Positions 17,694 to 25,761 of a stretch of DNA of 64,000 bases are shown here, in pieces; the stretch's first letter is position 1, and every line of letters starts with the position of its first letter. This DNA is from Streptomyces prunicolor NBRC 13075 (GTDB lineage Bacteria > Actinomycetota > Actinomycetes > Streptomycetales > Streptomycetaceae). The translations under genes and the position numbers were made by a program. Where the stretch lies: contig NZ_BARF01000047.1 in assembly GCF_000367365.1 (NCBI RefSeq), positions 62,001 to 126,000 of the forward strand, written 5' to 3'. Below the pieces are notes generated by a model. The model was given only the letters and a program-made list of their open reading frames with translations. It made no database searches and was not told where the DNA came from.

Positions 17694-18110
17694 TTGTCCA
17701 TCGTCATCGAGCAGCCCGTAGAGGCCCGCCTCGTCGCCGCCGCACCGCGGATGCCGAGCATCCCCGCCACCCTGCACTACGACCGGCGGGACCCCTTCGC
17801 CGTCCGGATGACCTTCCCGGCACCGGCCACCCTGGAGGGCGTCGAGGTCTGCTGGACCTTCGCCCGGGAACTCCTCGCGGCCGGCCTGCACGGCACCGAG
17901 GGCCACGGCGACGTCCGGGTGCGGCCCTACGGCTTCGACCGCACCGTCCTGGAGTTCCACGCCCCCGAGGGCACCGCCGTCGTCCACGTCCACTCGTCCG
18001 AGATCCGCCGCTTCCTGCAGGCCACCGGCGAGCTGGTGCCCGCCGGTCTCGAATACCTCCAGCTCGACCTGGACCACGACCTCGCCGAGCTGATGCGGGA
18101 TGCCTGCTGA
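17694..18110 (+). CDS. ssgD: SsgA-like sporulation/cell-division regulator
   Basis: A 138-residue SsgA-like protein, a family confined to sporulating actinobacteria that guides septum placement and cell-wall events during sporulation. HYDRRDPFAVRMTFPA, VCWTFARELLAAGLHG, GDVRVRPYG and the terminal YLQLDLDHDLAELM are the conserved blocks. The start is a TTG at 17694 with AGGGAG seven bases upstream; no ATG fits. The assignment to SsgD rests on my memory of the S. coelicolor protein and its neighbourhood, not on a search. It ends one base from the convergent broken PEP-mutase gene. Confidence 0.85.
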   Translation: MSIVIEQPVEARLVAAAPRMPSIPATLHYDRRDPFAVRMTFPAPATLEGVEVCWTFARELLAAGLHGTEGHGDVRVRPYGFDRTVLEFHAPEGTAVVHVHSSEIRRFLQATGELVPAGLEYLQLDLDHDLAELMRDAC

Positions 18111-18111
18111 C

Positions 18112-18983
18112 CTAACGCCCTTTCCCCAGCAGTGAGTTGAGCTCGCCGTAGCCGAGCCCTCCGGTCTGCGCGCCGTAGGTACCCGTGTCCAGCAGCTCCC
18201 GCGCGGCACGGCGGACCACGGCGTACGCGGCCAGTGCGACGCTGGATCCGGCGCTCACGCGCGCGACGCCCAGCGCGGCCAGTTCGGCGACCGGCGGTGC
18301 GCCGGGGCCGACCAGCACATTGAGCGGCGCGTCGATCCCGTCGGCGAGTTCCTTGACCGTTCCCGGTTCGACGGCCCCGGGGACGAAGATCCCGTCGGCG
18401 CCCGCGGCGCGGAACGCGGCGGCCCGCTCCAGGGTCGCGTCCACTCCCCCGGCGCCCCGCAGAAACGTGTCGATACGCGCGTTGACGAACAGCGGCACAC
18501 CCCCCGCGTCGGCGGCCTCCCGGGCGGCGGCGATCCTCCCCCAGCCTTCGGCCGGGGGGACCCCCATCTCGCTTCGCTCGCCTGCTCGGCGACCGGCCGC
18601 AGGACGCCCGCACCGCCGTAGAGCGCGTCCTCGATGTTCACCCCCACCGCGCCCGCCGCGAGCACCGCGCGGACCGTGTCGGCGACGCCCGCCGCGTCCT
18701 TCGCGAAGCCGCTCTCGATGTCGGCGCTCACCGGCACGGCGACGCTCGCGGTGATCCGGGCGAGCGCCTCCAGGGCCCGCTCCCGGTCCAGCTGGTCCCC
18801 GTCCGGGACGCCGAGGGCCCAGGCGAGGCCCGCGCTGGTGGTCGCCACGGCGGACGCGCCCGCGTCCTCGACGATGCGGGCGCTCGCGGCGTCCCAGGCG
18901 TTCGGGAGGACGAGCGGACGCCCGGGCACATGCAGCGCGCGGAAGGCCAGAGCGCGGTCACGGAGGGTGTTCTGGTTCGTCAT
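18112..18983 (-). pseudogene. Isocitrate lyase/PEP mutase-family protein, frame broken by a palindromic insert
   Basis: The N-terminal half from ATG 18983 (LVLPNAWDAASARI, SADIESGF, GVNIEDA) and the C-terminal half (GGVPLFVNARIDTFLRG, AGADGIFVPGAVE, NVLVGPGAPPVAEL) together make one complete ICL/PEP-mutase superfamily protein of the 2-methylisocitrate-lyase-like type. They are in different frames. 44 nt lie at 18535-18578 where about six are expected, shifting the frame. The inserted DNA supplies its own ATG (18567) in the downstream frame, so a 151-residue C-terminal piece could be made. The enzyme itself is probably lost. Confidence 0.72.
18535..18578. repeat. Short palindromic insert inside the PEP-mutase-like gene
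   Basis: This segment contains TGGGGGTCCCCCC, GGCCGAAGGC and TGGGGGAGG and folds into alternative GC hairpins. It begins next to AGCGAAGCGAG. Similar G-run palindromes are, from memory, dispersed many times in Streptomyces chromosomes. It behaves as a mobile or slippage-derived mini-repeat (net about +38 nt). Confidence 0.6.
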
Positions 18984-19067
18984 GCGCCCCACTCAAGTAG
19001 TCGCGGGCGCGCTCTGGCTGGCAGGAATCCGACACGGATGTGCGGGTCGCGGGCGCCGTTTAATGCG

Positions 19068-19097
19068 TTGACAGGCCTCCGGCGCGGTTCGTAGCGT
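19068..19097 (+). promoter_or_regulatory. Housekeeping-type promoter of the ABC-F gene
   Basis: A perfect TTGACA at 19068-19073, an 18-bp spacer and TAGCGT at 19092-19097. Predicted start near 19104, giving a leader of about 187 nt before the ATG at 19291. One of the best sigma70-type matches in the window. Confidence 0.6.
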
Positions 19098-19103
19098 TGC
19101 TCT

Positions 19104-19290
19104 CGCTTCTGTTGCCGTCGATCGGAGTAGGACGTTGCTCGTCTGAGGTTCTGAGACACCGCGTCACACACCCCTGTGGTGTGTCCGCCGTGTACGACCT
19201 CGGCGTCCGAGCCGTCCTCCGGAACAGGGCTTTCCTCTCTGCTTCCGGGACCAGTCTCCCGCCCCGCGGTGTCTCGATACGCGTCTGCCC
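19104..19290 (+). promoter_or_regulatory. Long structured 5' leader with tiny uORF (candidate attenuator)
   Basis: GGAG at 19124-19127 lies seven bases before a TTG CTC GTC TGA mini-ORF (19135-19146). GAGACACCGCG (19153-19163) is exactly complementary to CGCGGTGTCTC (19265-19275), and a local hairpin ACACACC-GGTGTGT lies between. A second frame running through the leader stops at 19294 and overlaps the ABC-F ATG as ATGA. This layout resembles ribosome-mediated attenuation known upstream of antibiotic-resistance ABC-F genes. The function is inferred. Confidence 0.45.
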
Positions 19291-20940
19291 ATGACCGCGT
19301 CAAGCACCCACGAGGCCCGCATGCATAGCTCCGTCACCTGTACGTCCCTCTCCTTCGCCTGGTCCGACGGGACCTCCGTCTTCGAGGACCTGGACGCCGC
19401 CTTCGGACCCGGAAGGACCGGGCTCGTCGGTGTCAACGGATCAGGGAAATCAACCCTGTTGAAGCTGATCGCCGGTCGACTCGCCCCGGCCGACGGCGCC
19501 GTGCGGGTCGCGGGCGAGGTCGGCCACCTCCCGCAGAACGTCACGCTCGACACCGCCCTGCGCGTCGACGAGACCCTCGGCATCGCCGCTCGACGCGCCG
19601 CCCTGCACGCCATCGAGGCCGGTGACGCGGCCGAGGAGCACTTCGAGACACTCGGCGACGACTGGGACGTGGAGGAAAGGGCGCTGGCCACACTCGGTGA
19701 ACTCGGCCTGGGACACCTCGATTTGGACCGCACCATCGGCGAGGTGTCGGGCGGCGAGTCCGTACTGCTGCGGCTGGCCGCGCTGTTGCTCGGCCGACCG
19801 GACGTCCTGCTCCTGGACGAGCCGACCAACAACCTCGACCTGTACGCGCGCAAGCGGCTGTACTCGGCCGTCGCGTCCTGGTCCGGGGTGATGATCGTGG
19901 TCAGCCACGACCGTGAACTCCTCGACCTCGTCGACCAGATCGCCGATCTGCGCTCCGGCGAGATCACCTGGTACGGCGGCAACTACTCCGCCTACGAGGA
20001 GGCCCTGACCACCGAACAGGACGCCGCGACACGGATGGTGCGCGTCGCCGAGGCCGACTTCCGCAAACAGAAGCGCGAACTGTCCGACGCCCAGGTCAAG
20101 TTGGCCCGCCGCAAGAAGTACGGACAGAAGATGTTCGAGCAGAAGCGCGAGCCGAAGATCGTCATGGGCGCACGCAGGCGGTCCGCGCAGGAGTCCGCGG
20201 GCAAGCACCGCATCCTGCACGAGGAACGGCTGGCCGAGGCGAAGGAACGGCTCGACGAGGCGGTGGAGGCCGTACGGGACGACGACGAGATCCGCGTCGA
20301 CCTGCCGTACACGGCCGTACCGCCGGGGCGCCAGGTCCTGACCCTCATGGACCTGGAACTCGCGTACGGCGCGCGGGCGGGCGGGCTCGATCTGCGCGGG
20401 CCGGAGCGGATCGCGCTGATCGGGCGCAACGGCGCGGGCAAGACGACATTGCTGCGCACGGTCGCCGGGGAACTGGAGCCGGTGTCGGGCGAGGCGGTGA
20501 CGCATGTCCCGCTGCGCTTCCTGCCGCAGCGGCTCGACGTGCTCGACGGTGAGCTGACCGTGGCGGAGAACGTGGCCCGGTTCGCGCCGGGCGCCACCAA
20601 CAACCGGGTCCGGGCCCGGCTGGCCCGCTTCCTGTTCCGGGGTGCCCGCGCCGACCAGAAGGCGGCGACCCTGTCCGGCGGCGAACGCTTCCGGGCGACG
20701 CTGGCCGCGCTGATGCTCGCGGAGCCCGCCCCGCAGCTGCTGATGCTGGACGAGCCGACGAACAACCTCGACATGGCGAGCGTGCGCCAGCTCACCTCGG
20801 CGCTGGAGTCGTACGAGGGGGCGTTGATCGTGGCCAGTCACGACCTGCCGTTCCTGGAATCGATCGGCATCACACGCTGGCTGCTGCTGGACGGGGAGCT
20901 GCGGACGATCACGCCGGAGGAGGTGGAACACCCGGCCTGA
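19291..20940 (+). CDS. ABC-F family ATP-binding protein (ribosome-associated)
   Basis: 549 residues, two ABC cassettes and no membrane domain. NBD1 has GVNGSGKSTLL, VSGGESVLLRLA and LLLDEPTNNLDL. NBD2 has GRNGAGKTTLL, LSGGERFRATLA and LMLDEPTNNLDM. A charged helical linker near residues 245-340 corresponds to the P-site tRNA interaction motif region. ABC-F proteins act on the ribosome and several Streptomyces members protect it from peptidyl-transferase or exit-tunnel antibiotics. Whether this one confers resistance cannot be read from sequence. ATG 19321 (MHSSVTC, GAGG upstream) is an alternative start. The structured leader suggests induced expression. Confidence 0.88.
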   Translation: MTASSTHEARMHSSVTCTSLSFAWSDGTSVFEDLDAAFGPGRTGLVGVNGSGKSTLLKLIAGRLAPADGAVRVAGEVGHLPQNVTLDTALRVDETLGIAARRAALHAIEAGDAAEEHFETLGDDWDVEERALATLGELGLGHLDLDRTIGEVSGGESVLLRLAALLLGRPDVLLLDEPTNNLDLYARKRLYSAVASWSGVMIVVSHDRELLDLVDQIADLRSGEITWYGGNYSAYEEALTTEQDAATRMVRVAEADFRKQKRELSDAQVKLARRKKYGQKMFEQKREPKIVMGARRRSAQESAGKHRILHEERLAEAKERLDEAVEAVRDDDEIRVDLPYTAVPPGRQVLTLMDLELAYGARAGGLDLRGPERIALIGRNGAGKTTLLRTVAGELEPVSGEAVTHVPLRFLPQRLDVLDGELTVAENVARFAPGATNNRVRARLARFLFRGARADQKAATLSGGERFRATLAALMLAEPAPQLLMLDEPTNNLDMASVRQLTSALESYEGALIVASHDLPFLESIGITRWLLLDGELRTITPEEVEHPA

Positions 20941-21097
20941 GGCCTTCGGTCACCCGGCTCGACGCCCTGTGCGCGCATCTCAGGAGGGCCACAGCCTCAC
21001 GTGAGGGGTTTTGTCGGCACGGACGGGTGGCGCATGATGGCCAACCGGTGCCGTGACACCAGCGCCGAAACGATCCCGCCGATACGGAGTCCCGCTC

Positions 21098-21874
21098 GTG
21101 CCCAGCCAGAAGGCCCTCGTCCGCCGCCCCAGCCCGCTCCTGGCCGAGGGGCTGGTCACGCACATCGAGCGGGAGAAGGTCGACGTCGAGCAAGCCGTCG
21201 AGCAGTGGGAGGCCTACGTACAGACGCTGCGGGTGCACGGCTGGGAGACGATCGAGGTCGACCCGGCCGACGACTGCCCCGACTCCGTGTTCGTCGAGGA
21301 CGCGGTGGTCGTCTACAAGAACGTGGCGCTGATCACCCGCCCCGGGGCCGAGTCCCGGCGCGAGGAGACCGGCGGGGTCGAGGAGGCGGTGGCCCGGCTC
21401 GGCTGCTCGGTGAACTGGGTCTGGGAGCCGGGCACCCTGGAGGGCGGTGACGTCCTCAAGGTCGACGACACGATCTACGTCGGCCGGGGCGGCCGGACGA
21501 ACGCGGCCGGCATCCAGCAGCTGCGGGCCGTGTTCGAGCCGCTCGGGGCGCGGGTGGTCACCGTGCCCGTGAGCAAGGTGCTGCATCTGAAGTCGGCGGT
21601 CACCGCGCTGTCCGACGGGACGGTGCTCGGGCACATCCCGAAGGTGGACCGGCCCTCGCTCTTCCCGCGCTTCCTGTCGGTGCCCGAGGAGGCCGGTGCG
21701 CATGTGGTGCTGCTCGGCGGCGACAAGGTGCTGATGGCGGCGAGCGCGCCCAAGACCGCCGATCTGCTCGCCGACCTCGGCCACGAGCCGGTCGTCGTGG
21801 ACATCAGCGAGTTCGAGAAACTCGAAGGATGTGTGACGTGCCTCTCGGTCCGACTCCGGGATCTGTACGCCTGA
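21098..21874 (+). CDS. ddaH: N(G),N(G)-dimethylarginine dimethylaminohydrolase
   Basis: A 258-residue amidinotransferase-fold enzyme. DDCPDSVFVEDAVVV, EPGTLEGGDVLK (catalytic Glu) and the C-terminal GCVTCLSVRLRDL (nucleophilic Cys) match DDAH, which hydrolyses methylarginines to citrulline and methylamines. The central His would be in KVLHLKSAV. GGAGT precedes the GTG at 21098, giving VPSQKALVRRP; the in-frame codons back to 21053 are not needed. Isolated between the ABC-F and desaturase genes. Confidence 0.87.
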   Translation: MPSQKALVRRPSPLLAEGLVTHIEREKVDVEQAVEQWEAYVQTLRVHGWETIEVDPADDCPDSVFVEDAVVVYKNVALITRPGAESRREETGGVEEAVARLGCSVNWVWEPGTLEGGDVLKVDDTIYVGRGGRTNAAGIQQLRAVFEPLGARVVTVPVSKVLHLKSAVTALSDGTVLGHIPKVDRPSLFPRFLSVPEEAGAHVVLLGGDKVLMAASAPKTADLLADLGHEPVVVDISEFEKLEGCVTCLSVRLRDLYA

Positions 21875-21986
21875 ACGGGTGACGGAACCGCCCGTTCGGC
21901 GCCGGGACCTGCGGTCCTGGGGCTCGTGCGGATTCCCCGGCGATACGGCCTGAACACGGCCTGAACAGCGATCTTTACAGCACTCT

Positions 21987-22035
21987 TAACCTACGGTCTC
22001 GTAACCTACGGTTTCGTAGCCTACGATTCCGTAAG
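21987..22035. promoter_or_regulatory. Triple 15-bp repeat, three TACG-N4-CGTA operators
   Basis: Repeats at 21987-22001, 22002-22016 and 22017-22031 each carry a 12-bp palindrome: TACGGTCTCGTA (21992-22003), TACGGTTTCGTA (22007-22018) and TACGATTCCGTA (22022-22033). The region is AT-richer than its surroundings and is the only promoter space for the desaturase gene. The spacing and symmetry suggest cooperative binding of a TetR-type lipid regulator (inference). Confidence 0.65.
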
Positions 22036-22100
22036 TTGCACAGGTCCCGGCACCGCTCGCCGGTTTGTTCGGTTTTGTACGACGTCCCCCTGGAGTCCCC

Positions 22101-23075
22101 GTGACGATCACTTCCCCGCACCTCGGCAGCCCCGCAGTCTGGACCGACGCCAAGCTGCTGTACGCGTTGGAGGAAGTCGTCGAGACGGAACTCAACCGGC
22201 ACCTCAAGGTCACCAAGGACTGGATGCCGCACGAGTACGTGCCATGGAGCGACGCCCGGAACTTCCCCGGCTTCTTCGAGGACGGCGAGGCCTGGGGCAA
22301 GGAGCAGTCCAAGGTCACCGAGATCGGCCGCATCGCTCTCGTCGTGAACCTCCTTACGGAGGACAACCTCCCCAGCTACCACCACGAGATCGCCTCCCTC
22401 TTCGGCCGCGACGGCGCCTGGGGCACCTGGGTGCACCGCTGGACGGCGGAGGAGGGCCGGCACGGCATCGTCATGCGGGACTACCTGCTCGCCTCCCGCG
22501 CGGTGGACCCGGACAAGCTCGAAGCGTTCCGCATGCAGCACATGAGCGAGGGCTTCGAGTCGGACAACCGGCACTCGATGCTGCACTCCGTGGCGTACGT
22601 CGCCTTCCAGGAGCTGGCCACGCGCGTCTCGCACCGCAACACCGGCCACCAGTCGGGCGACCCGGTCTGCGACCGCATGCTGGCCCGCATCGCGACCGAC
22701 GAGAACCTCCACATGGTCTTCTACCGCAACCTCCTGAAGGCCGCGTTCGAGCTCGCCCCCGACCTCACCATGCAGGCCGTGCGCGACGTCCTCGTCAACT
22801 TCCGGATGCCCGGTCACGGCATGCCCGGCTTCGAGCGCTTCGCCGCGCAGATGGCGATCGGCGAGGTCTACAACCTGCGCATCCACCACGACGACGTGAT
22901 CCAGCCGGTGCTCCGCTTCCTGAAGGTCATGGACATCGACGGTCTCGGCCCCGAGGGCCAGCAGGCGCAGGAGGAGATCGGCCTCTACATGGGCGGCCTG
23001 GACTCCGAGGCCGCCAAGTTCGACGTGAAGCTGGCGGCCCGCAAGGCCCGCATGGCGGCGCGCGCGAGCGCCTGA
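22101..23075 (+). CDS. Acyl-ACP desaturase (diiron)
   Basis: 324 residues of the stearoyl-ACP-desaturase-like family (FA_desaturase_2, mycobacterial DesA1/DesA2 relatives). The iron-binding motifs EEGRH (residues 117-121) and DENLH are present, each on a long helix. It inserts a double bond into an ACP-bound acyl chain using O2 and ferredoxin. TGGAG precedes GTG 22101; the open frame to 22065 would add codons without a Shine-Dalgarno sequence. Transcription probably depends on the triple-palindrome region just upstream. A strong hairpin follows the gene. Confidence 0.9.
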   Translation: MTITSPHLGSPAVWTDAKLLYALEEVVETELNRHLKVTKDWMPHEYVPWSDARNFPGFFEDGEAWGKEQSKVTEIGRIALVVNLLTEDNLPSYHHEIASLFGRDGAWGTWVHRWTAEEGRHGIVMRDYLLASRAVDPDKLEAFRMQHMSEGFESDNRHSMLHSVAYVAFQELATRVSHRNTGHQSGDPVCDRMLARIATDENLHMVFYRNLLKAAFELAPDLTMQAVRDVLVNFRMPGHGMPGFERFAAQMAIGEVYNLRIHHDDVIQPVLRFLKVMDIDGLGPEGQQAQEEIGLYMGGLDSEAAKFDVKLAARKARMAARASA

Positions 23076-23113
23076 CCGGCCTCGCGTCCGTTCGCGAGCC
23101 AAGCAACGAGTTC

Positions 23114-23145
23114 GGGGCTGTCGGCCGTACCAGGCCGACGGCCCC
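23114..23145 (+). terminator. Strong hairpin terminator after the desaturase
   Basis: GGGGCTGTCGGCC (23114-23126) pairs with GGCCGACGGCCCC (23133-23145) at 12 of 13 positions around GTACCA. A second hairpin, GTTGTCGG/CCGACAAC (23151-23177), follows and may serve the convergent whiB-like gene. Confidence 0.75.
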
Positions 23146-23200
23146 GCTTCGTTGTCGGCGATCGCGTCACCGACAACGCTCGCCGGTCAGTGATCGCCGG

Positions 23201-23446
23201 TCAGCGTGAGGTGCGCCGGATCTCCAGGCGTTCCTTCTCCGACAGACCGCCCCACACCCCGAAGCGTTCGTCGTGGTCGAGGGCCCACTCCAGGCAGGCC
23301 GAGCGGATCGGGCACATGCCGCAGATCCGCTTGGCCTCCCTGACGGAGCTGCCGGGCTCGGGGAAGAAGAAGTCCGCCCCGGTCTGCGCGCACAACGCCT
23401 CCTGCTGCCAGTCCAGGTCGGGCGAGGTGATCGTGTCGATGTGCAT
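23201..23446 (-). CDS. WhiB-like (Wbl) iron-sulfur transcription factor
   Basis: An 81-residue protein with the four Wbl cysteines at positions 19, 42, 45 and 51 (LCAQTG, ICGMC, SACLEW), the GVWGG turn at 63-67 and a basic C-terminus. Wbl proteins bind a 4Fe-4S cluster and partner with the principal sigma factor in development and stress or antibiotic responses. The reading frame extends to 23584, but ATG 23446 (MHIDTITSPDLDW) is the family-like start. I do not assign a specific wbl letter. Confidence 0.9.
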   Translation of the reverse strand: MHIDTITSPDLDWQQEALCAQTGADFFFPEPGSSVREAKRICGMCPIRSACLEWALDHDERFGVWGGLSEKERLEIRRTSR

Positions 23447-23719
23447 GGCCAGGATCGTGCCGTCCGGTGAAAAACGTTCGATCAACGCGGGATCAACGCC
23501 GCGCTCCGAGGCCTCCGGCCGCCCCGATGATGGCCCCGTGCCCCCGACCGGCGCACGGCGGCGCGCGGAACCGGATGAAAACACGGAGAACTTCAGCGGT
23601 CACCGAGGGTAACCGGCGCCGTATCCCCGAATCGCTCCCGCACTCCGGCAGCGATTGTCAGTGGGCGGTGCGAGACTCGGCACTGCAGAGAACGGGACCC
23701 TTCAATGAGGAGGGCAATG

Positions 23720-24511
23720 ATGCTCACCACCCGTTTCGTCAACGGCGCTCCGAACTGGCTGGACGTCGGCTCCCCCGACATCGACAGCGCCATCTCCTTC
23801 TACGGCGGCCTCTTCGGCTGGCAGTTCCAGTCGGCGGGACCCGAGGCCGGCGGCTACGGCTTCTTCCAACTCGACGGCAGGACGGTCGCCGGCGGCATGC
23901 CGCTGCCCCCGGAGCATGCCTCGTCCGCCTGGACCGTGTACTTCCAGAGCCCGGACGCGGAGGCCACGGCCAAGGCGGTGGAGCAGGCGCACGGCGCGGT
24001 CCTGTTCCAGCCGATGGACGTGATGGGCGAGGGACACATGGCGGTCCTCCGGGACCCGGCGGGCGCGGCCTTCGGCATCTGGCAGCCGGGGCGGACCAAG
24101 GGTGTCGACATCGCGGGCGACCCCGGATCGCTGACCTGGGTCGAGCTGTACACACCGGACGTGGCCGCGGCTGCCGCCTTCTACCATGCCTCGCTCGGCC
24201 TGGAGACCTCCGCCGCCCCCATGCCGGGCGGCGACTACACCTGCCTCAACCCGGCCGACGCCGGTGAGGAAGCGATGTTCGGTGGTGTGGTCCCCCTCGA
24301 CCTCGACCCGACCGGAGCGGCCTCGGGCGCGTACTGGCTGGCGTACTTCGAGGTCGCCGACGCGGACGCCACGGTGGCCAAGGCGGTGGAGTCGGGCGGC
24401 AAGGTCACCATGCCGGCCACCACCATGGAGGGCGTCGGCCGCATGGCCCAGCTCACCGACCCCCACGGCGCCCGCTTCGCGATCATCACGAGCGCGCCGC
24501 CGCAGGGTTGA
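23720..24511 (+). CDS. Two-domain VOC (glyoxalase/bleomycin-resistance fold) protein
   Basis: 263 residues with two consecutive VOC domains: WLDVGSPDIDSAISFYGGLFGW to FGIWQPG, and WVELYTPDVAAAAAFYHASLGL to FAIITSAPP. This matches actinobacterial proteins annotated as hydroxylase or CFP-30B-like. Metal-binding His/Glu are not obvious in either half, so enzymatic activity is uncertain; ligand binding is possible. GGAGG at 23709-23713 fits ATG 23720 (or the adjacent ATG 23717). Divergent from the Wbl gene. Confidence 0.82.
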   Translation: MLTTRFVNGAPNWLDVGSPDIDSAISFYGGLFGWQFQSAGPEAGGYGFFQLDGRTVAGGMPLPPEHASSAWTVYFQSPDAEATAKAVEQAHGAVLFQPMDVMGEGHMAVLRDPAGAAFGIWQPGRTKGVDIAGDPGSLTWVELYTPDVAAAAAFYHASLGLETSAAPMPGGDYTCLNPADAGEEAMFGGVVPLDLDPTGAASGAYWLAYFEVADADATVAKAVESGGKVTMPATTMEGVGRMAQLTDPHGARFAIITSAPPQG

Positions 24512-24569
24512 CGGCGACCTCGGGTCGACAGGTCGACAGGCTAGTCCTAGGCCGACGCGCGGGCACGGC

Positions 24570-25616
24570 TCATGCGGAGGCGCGGTGGATCAGTGTGGTC
24601 GGGAGGATCACGCTGGACGGTGCGCCTCCGATGCCGTCCCGGACACTCCGGCGGTCGAGGCCGCGCAGCAGCAGGCGGGCCATCAGCCGGCCCATCTCCT
24701 CTATGTCCTGACGGACCGTGGTGAGCGGTGGCTCGGTCTGTTCGGCGACCGGAAGCATGTCGTCGAAGCCGATCACGGCCACGTCCTCGGGCACCCGCAG
24801 CCCCTCCTCGCGCAGCACCTTCATGGCGCCGTAGGCGGTGAGGTCGTTGGCGGCGAACACAGCGTCCACGTCGGGGCAGTTGTCGAGGAGTTCCCGCATC
24901 GCCCGCTCGCCACCGCCCGGGGTGAAGTCGCTCTCCACGATCAGCCGCCGGTCGACGTCGACCATGACGTCCCGGAACCCGTCGAGCCGGTCCACCGCGG
25001 AGGTCTGGTCGAGCGCGCCGGTGATGTGCGCGATCCGGGTACGGCCGAGCCCGACCAGATGCCGTACGGCCTCGCGGGCGCCGCCCCGGTTGTCGCAGTC
25101 GACGTACACCGTCGGCCCGGACGCGCGGGTCCCCTCGCTCCAGCAGGGCCGGCCGCCGAACACCGTGGGGACGCCCGCCCGTTGGATCAGTCCGGGCAGC
25201 GGGTCGTCGAGGTGCAGGGAGAAGACGAGCGCGCCGTCCACATGACCGCCGGCGAGATAACGGCCGACACGGGCGTGGTCGGCGCGGCCTTCCGTGAGGA
25301 GCAGCACGAGTTGGGAGTCGTGGGCCGTCAACTCCTTGCTGATACCCCGGAGTTGCATGGCGAAGAAGGGGTCCGCGAAGACCCGGGTCTCCGGTTCGGC
25401 GATCACCACGGCGATCGCGTCGTGCCGCCTCGTCACCAGGCTCCGGGCGGCCTGGTTGGGGACGTACCCGAGTTCGTCCACGGCCTGCCGGACCCGCTCG
25501 ACGAGTGATTCCCGCACCCCGTCCCCGCCGTTGACCACCCGGGAAACGGTGGCCCGCGACACCCCCGCCCGCGCGGCCACGGCCTCCAGCGTGGGGCGCG
25601 GTGCTGTCTCGGTCAC
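24570..25616 (-). CDS. LacI-family transcriptional repressor
   Basis: 348 residues. The N-terminal HTH (TLEAVAARAGVSRATVSRVVNG, then YVPNQAARSLVTRRHDAIAVV hinge) is followed by a periplasmic-binding-like sugar-sensor domain with VFAANDLTAYGAMKVL and VAVIGFDDM. No sugar genes lie next to it, so its regulon is elsewhere or limited to itself. A 14-bp inverted repeat close to the CebR-type box sits 56 bp upstream of its ATG, suggesting autoregulation or control by a related LacI protein. Confidence 0.9.
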   Translation of the reverse strand: MTETAPRPTLEAVAARAGVSRATVSRVVNGGDGVRESLVERVRQAVDELGYVPNQAARSLVTRRHDAIAVVIAEPETRVFADPFFAMQLRGISKELTAHDSQLVLLLTEGRADHARVGRYLAGGHVDGALVFSLHLDDPLPGLIQRAGVPTVFGGRPCWSEGTRASGPTVYVDCDNRGGAREAVRHLVGLGRTRIAHITGALDQTSAVDRLDGFRDVMVDVDRRLIVESDFTPGGGERAMRELLDNCPDVDAVFAANDLTAYGAMKVLREEGLRVPEDVAVIGFDDMLPVAEQTEPPLTTVRQDIEEMGRLMARLLLRGLDRRSVRDGIGGAPSSVILPTTLIHRASA

Positions 25617-25671
25617 GTCTGGACCCCTCCTCGATGATGCGGATCAGGATAGCCGCGGCCGCACCCGACGG

Positions 25672-25685
25672 TGAGAGCGCTCCCA
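25672..25685. promoter_or_regulatory. LacI/CebR-like operator box
   Basis: TGAGAGCGCTCCCA, one mismatch from the TGGGAGCGCTCCCA box that I recall as the CebR (cellobiose) operator of Streptomyces. Located between the LacI gene and the ornithine-cyclodeaminase-like gene. The regulator that binds it is not proven. Confidence 0.55.
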
Positions 25686-25761
25686 GTACCGCGTGACCCC
25701 GAGTGCCCCCTCCTCGACCTCGATCGCCTCCACCGCCCACCCCGACAGCTCCACCCACCTC

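Noticed and set aside
19104..19290. Known metabolite riboswitch upstream of the ABC-F gene
   Set aside because: None of the conserved motifs I know for TPP, cobalamin, SAM, FMN or cyclic-di-AMP switches is present. The uORF and long-range pairing fit translational attenuation better.
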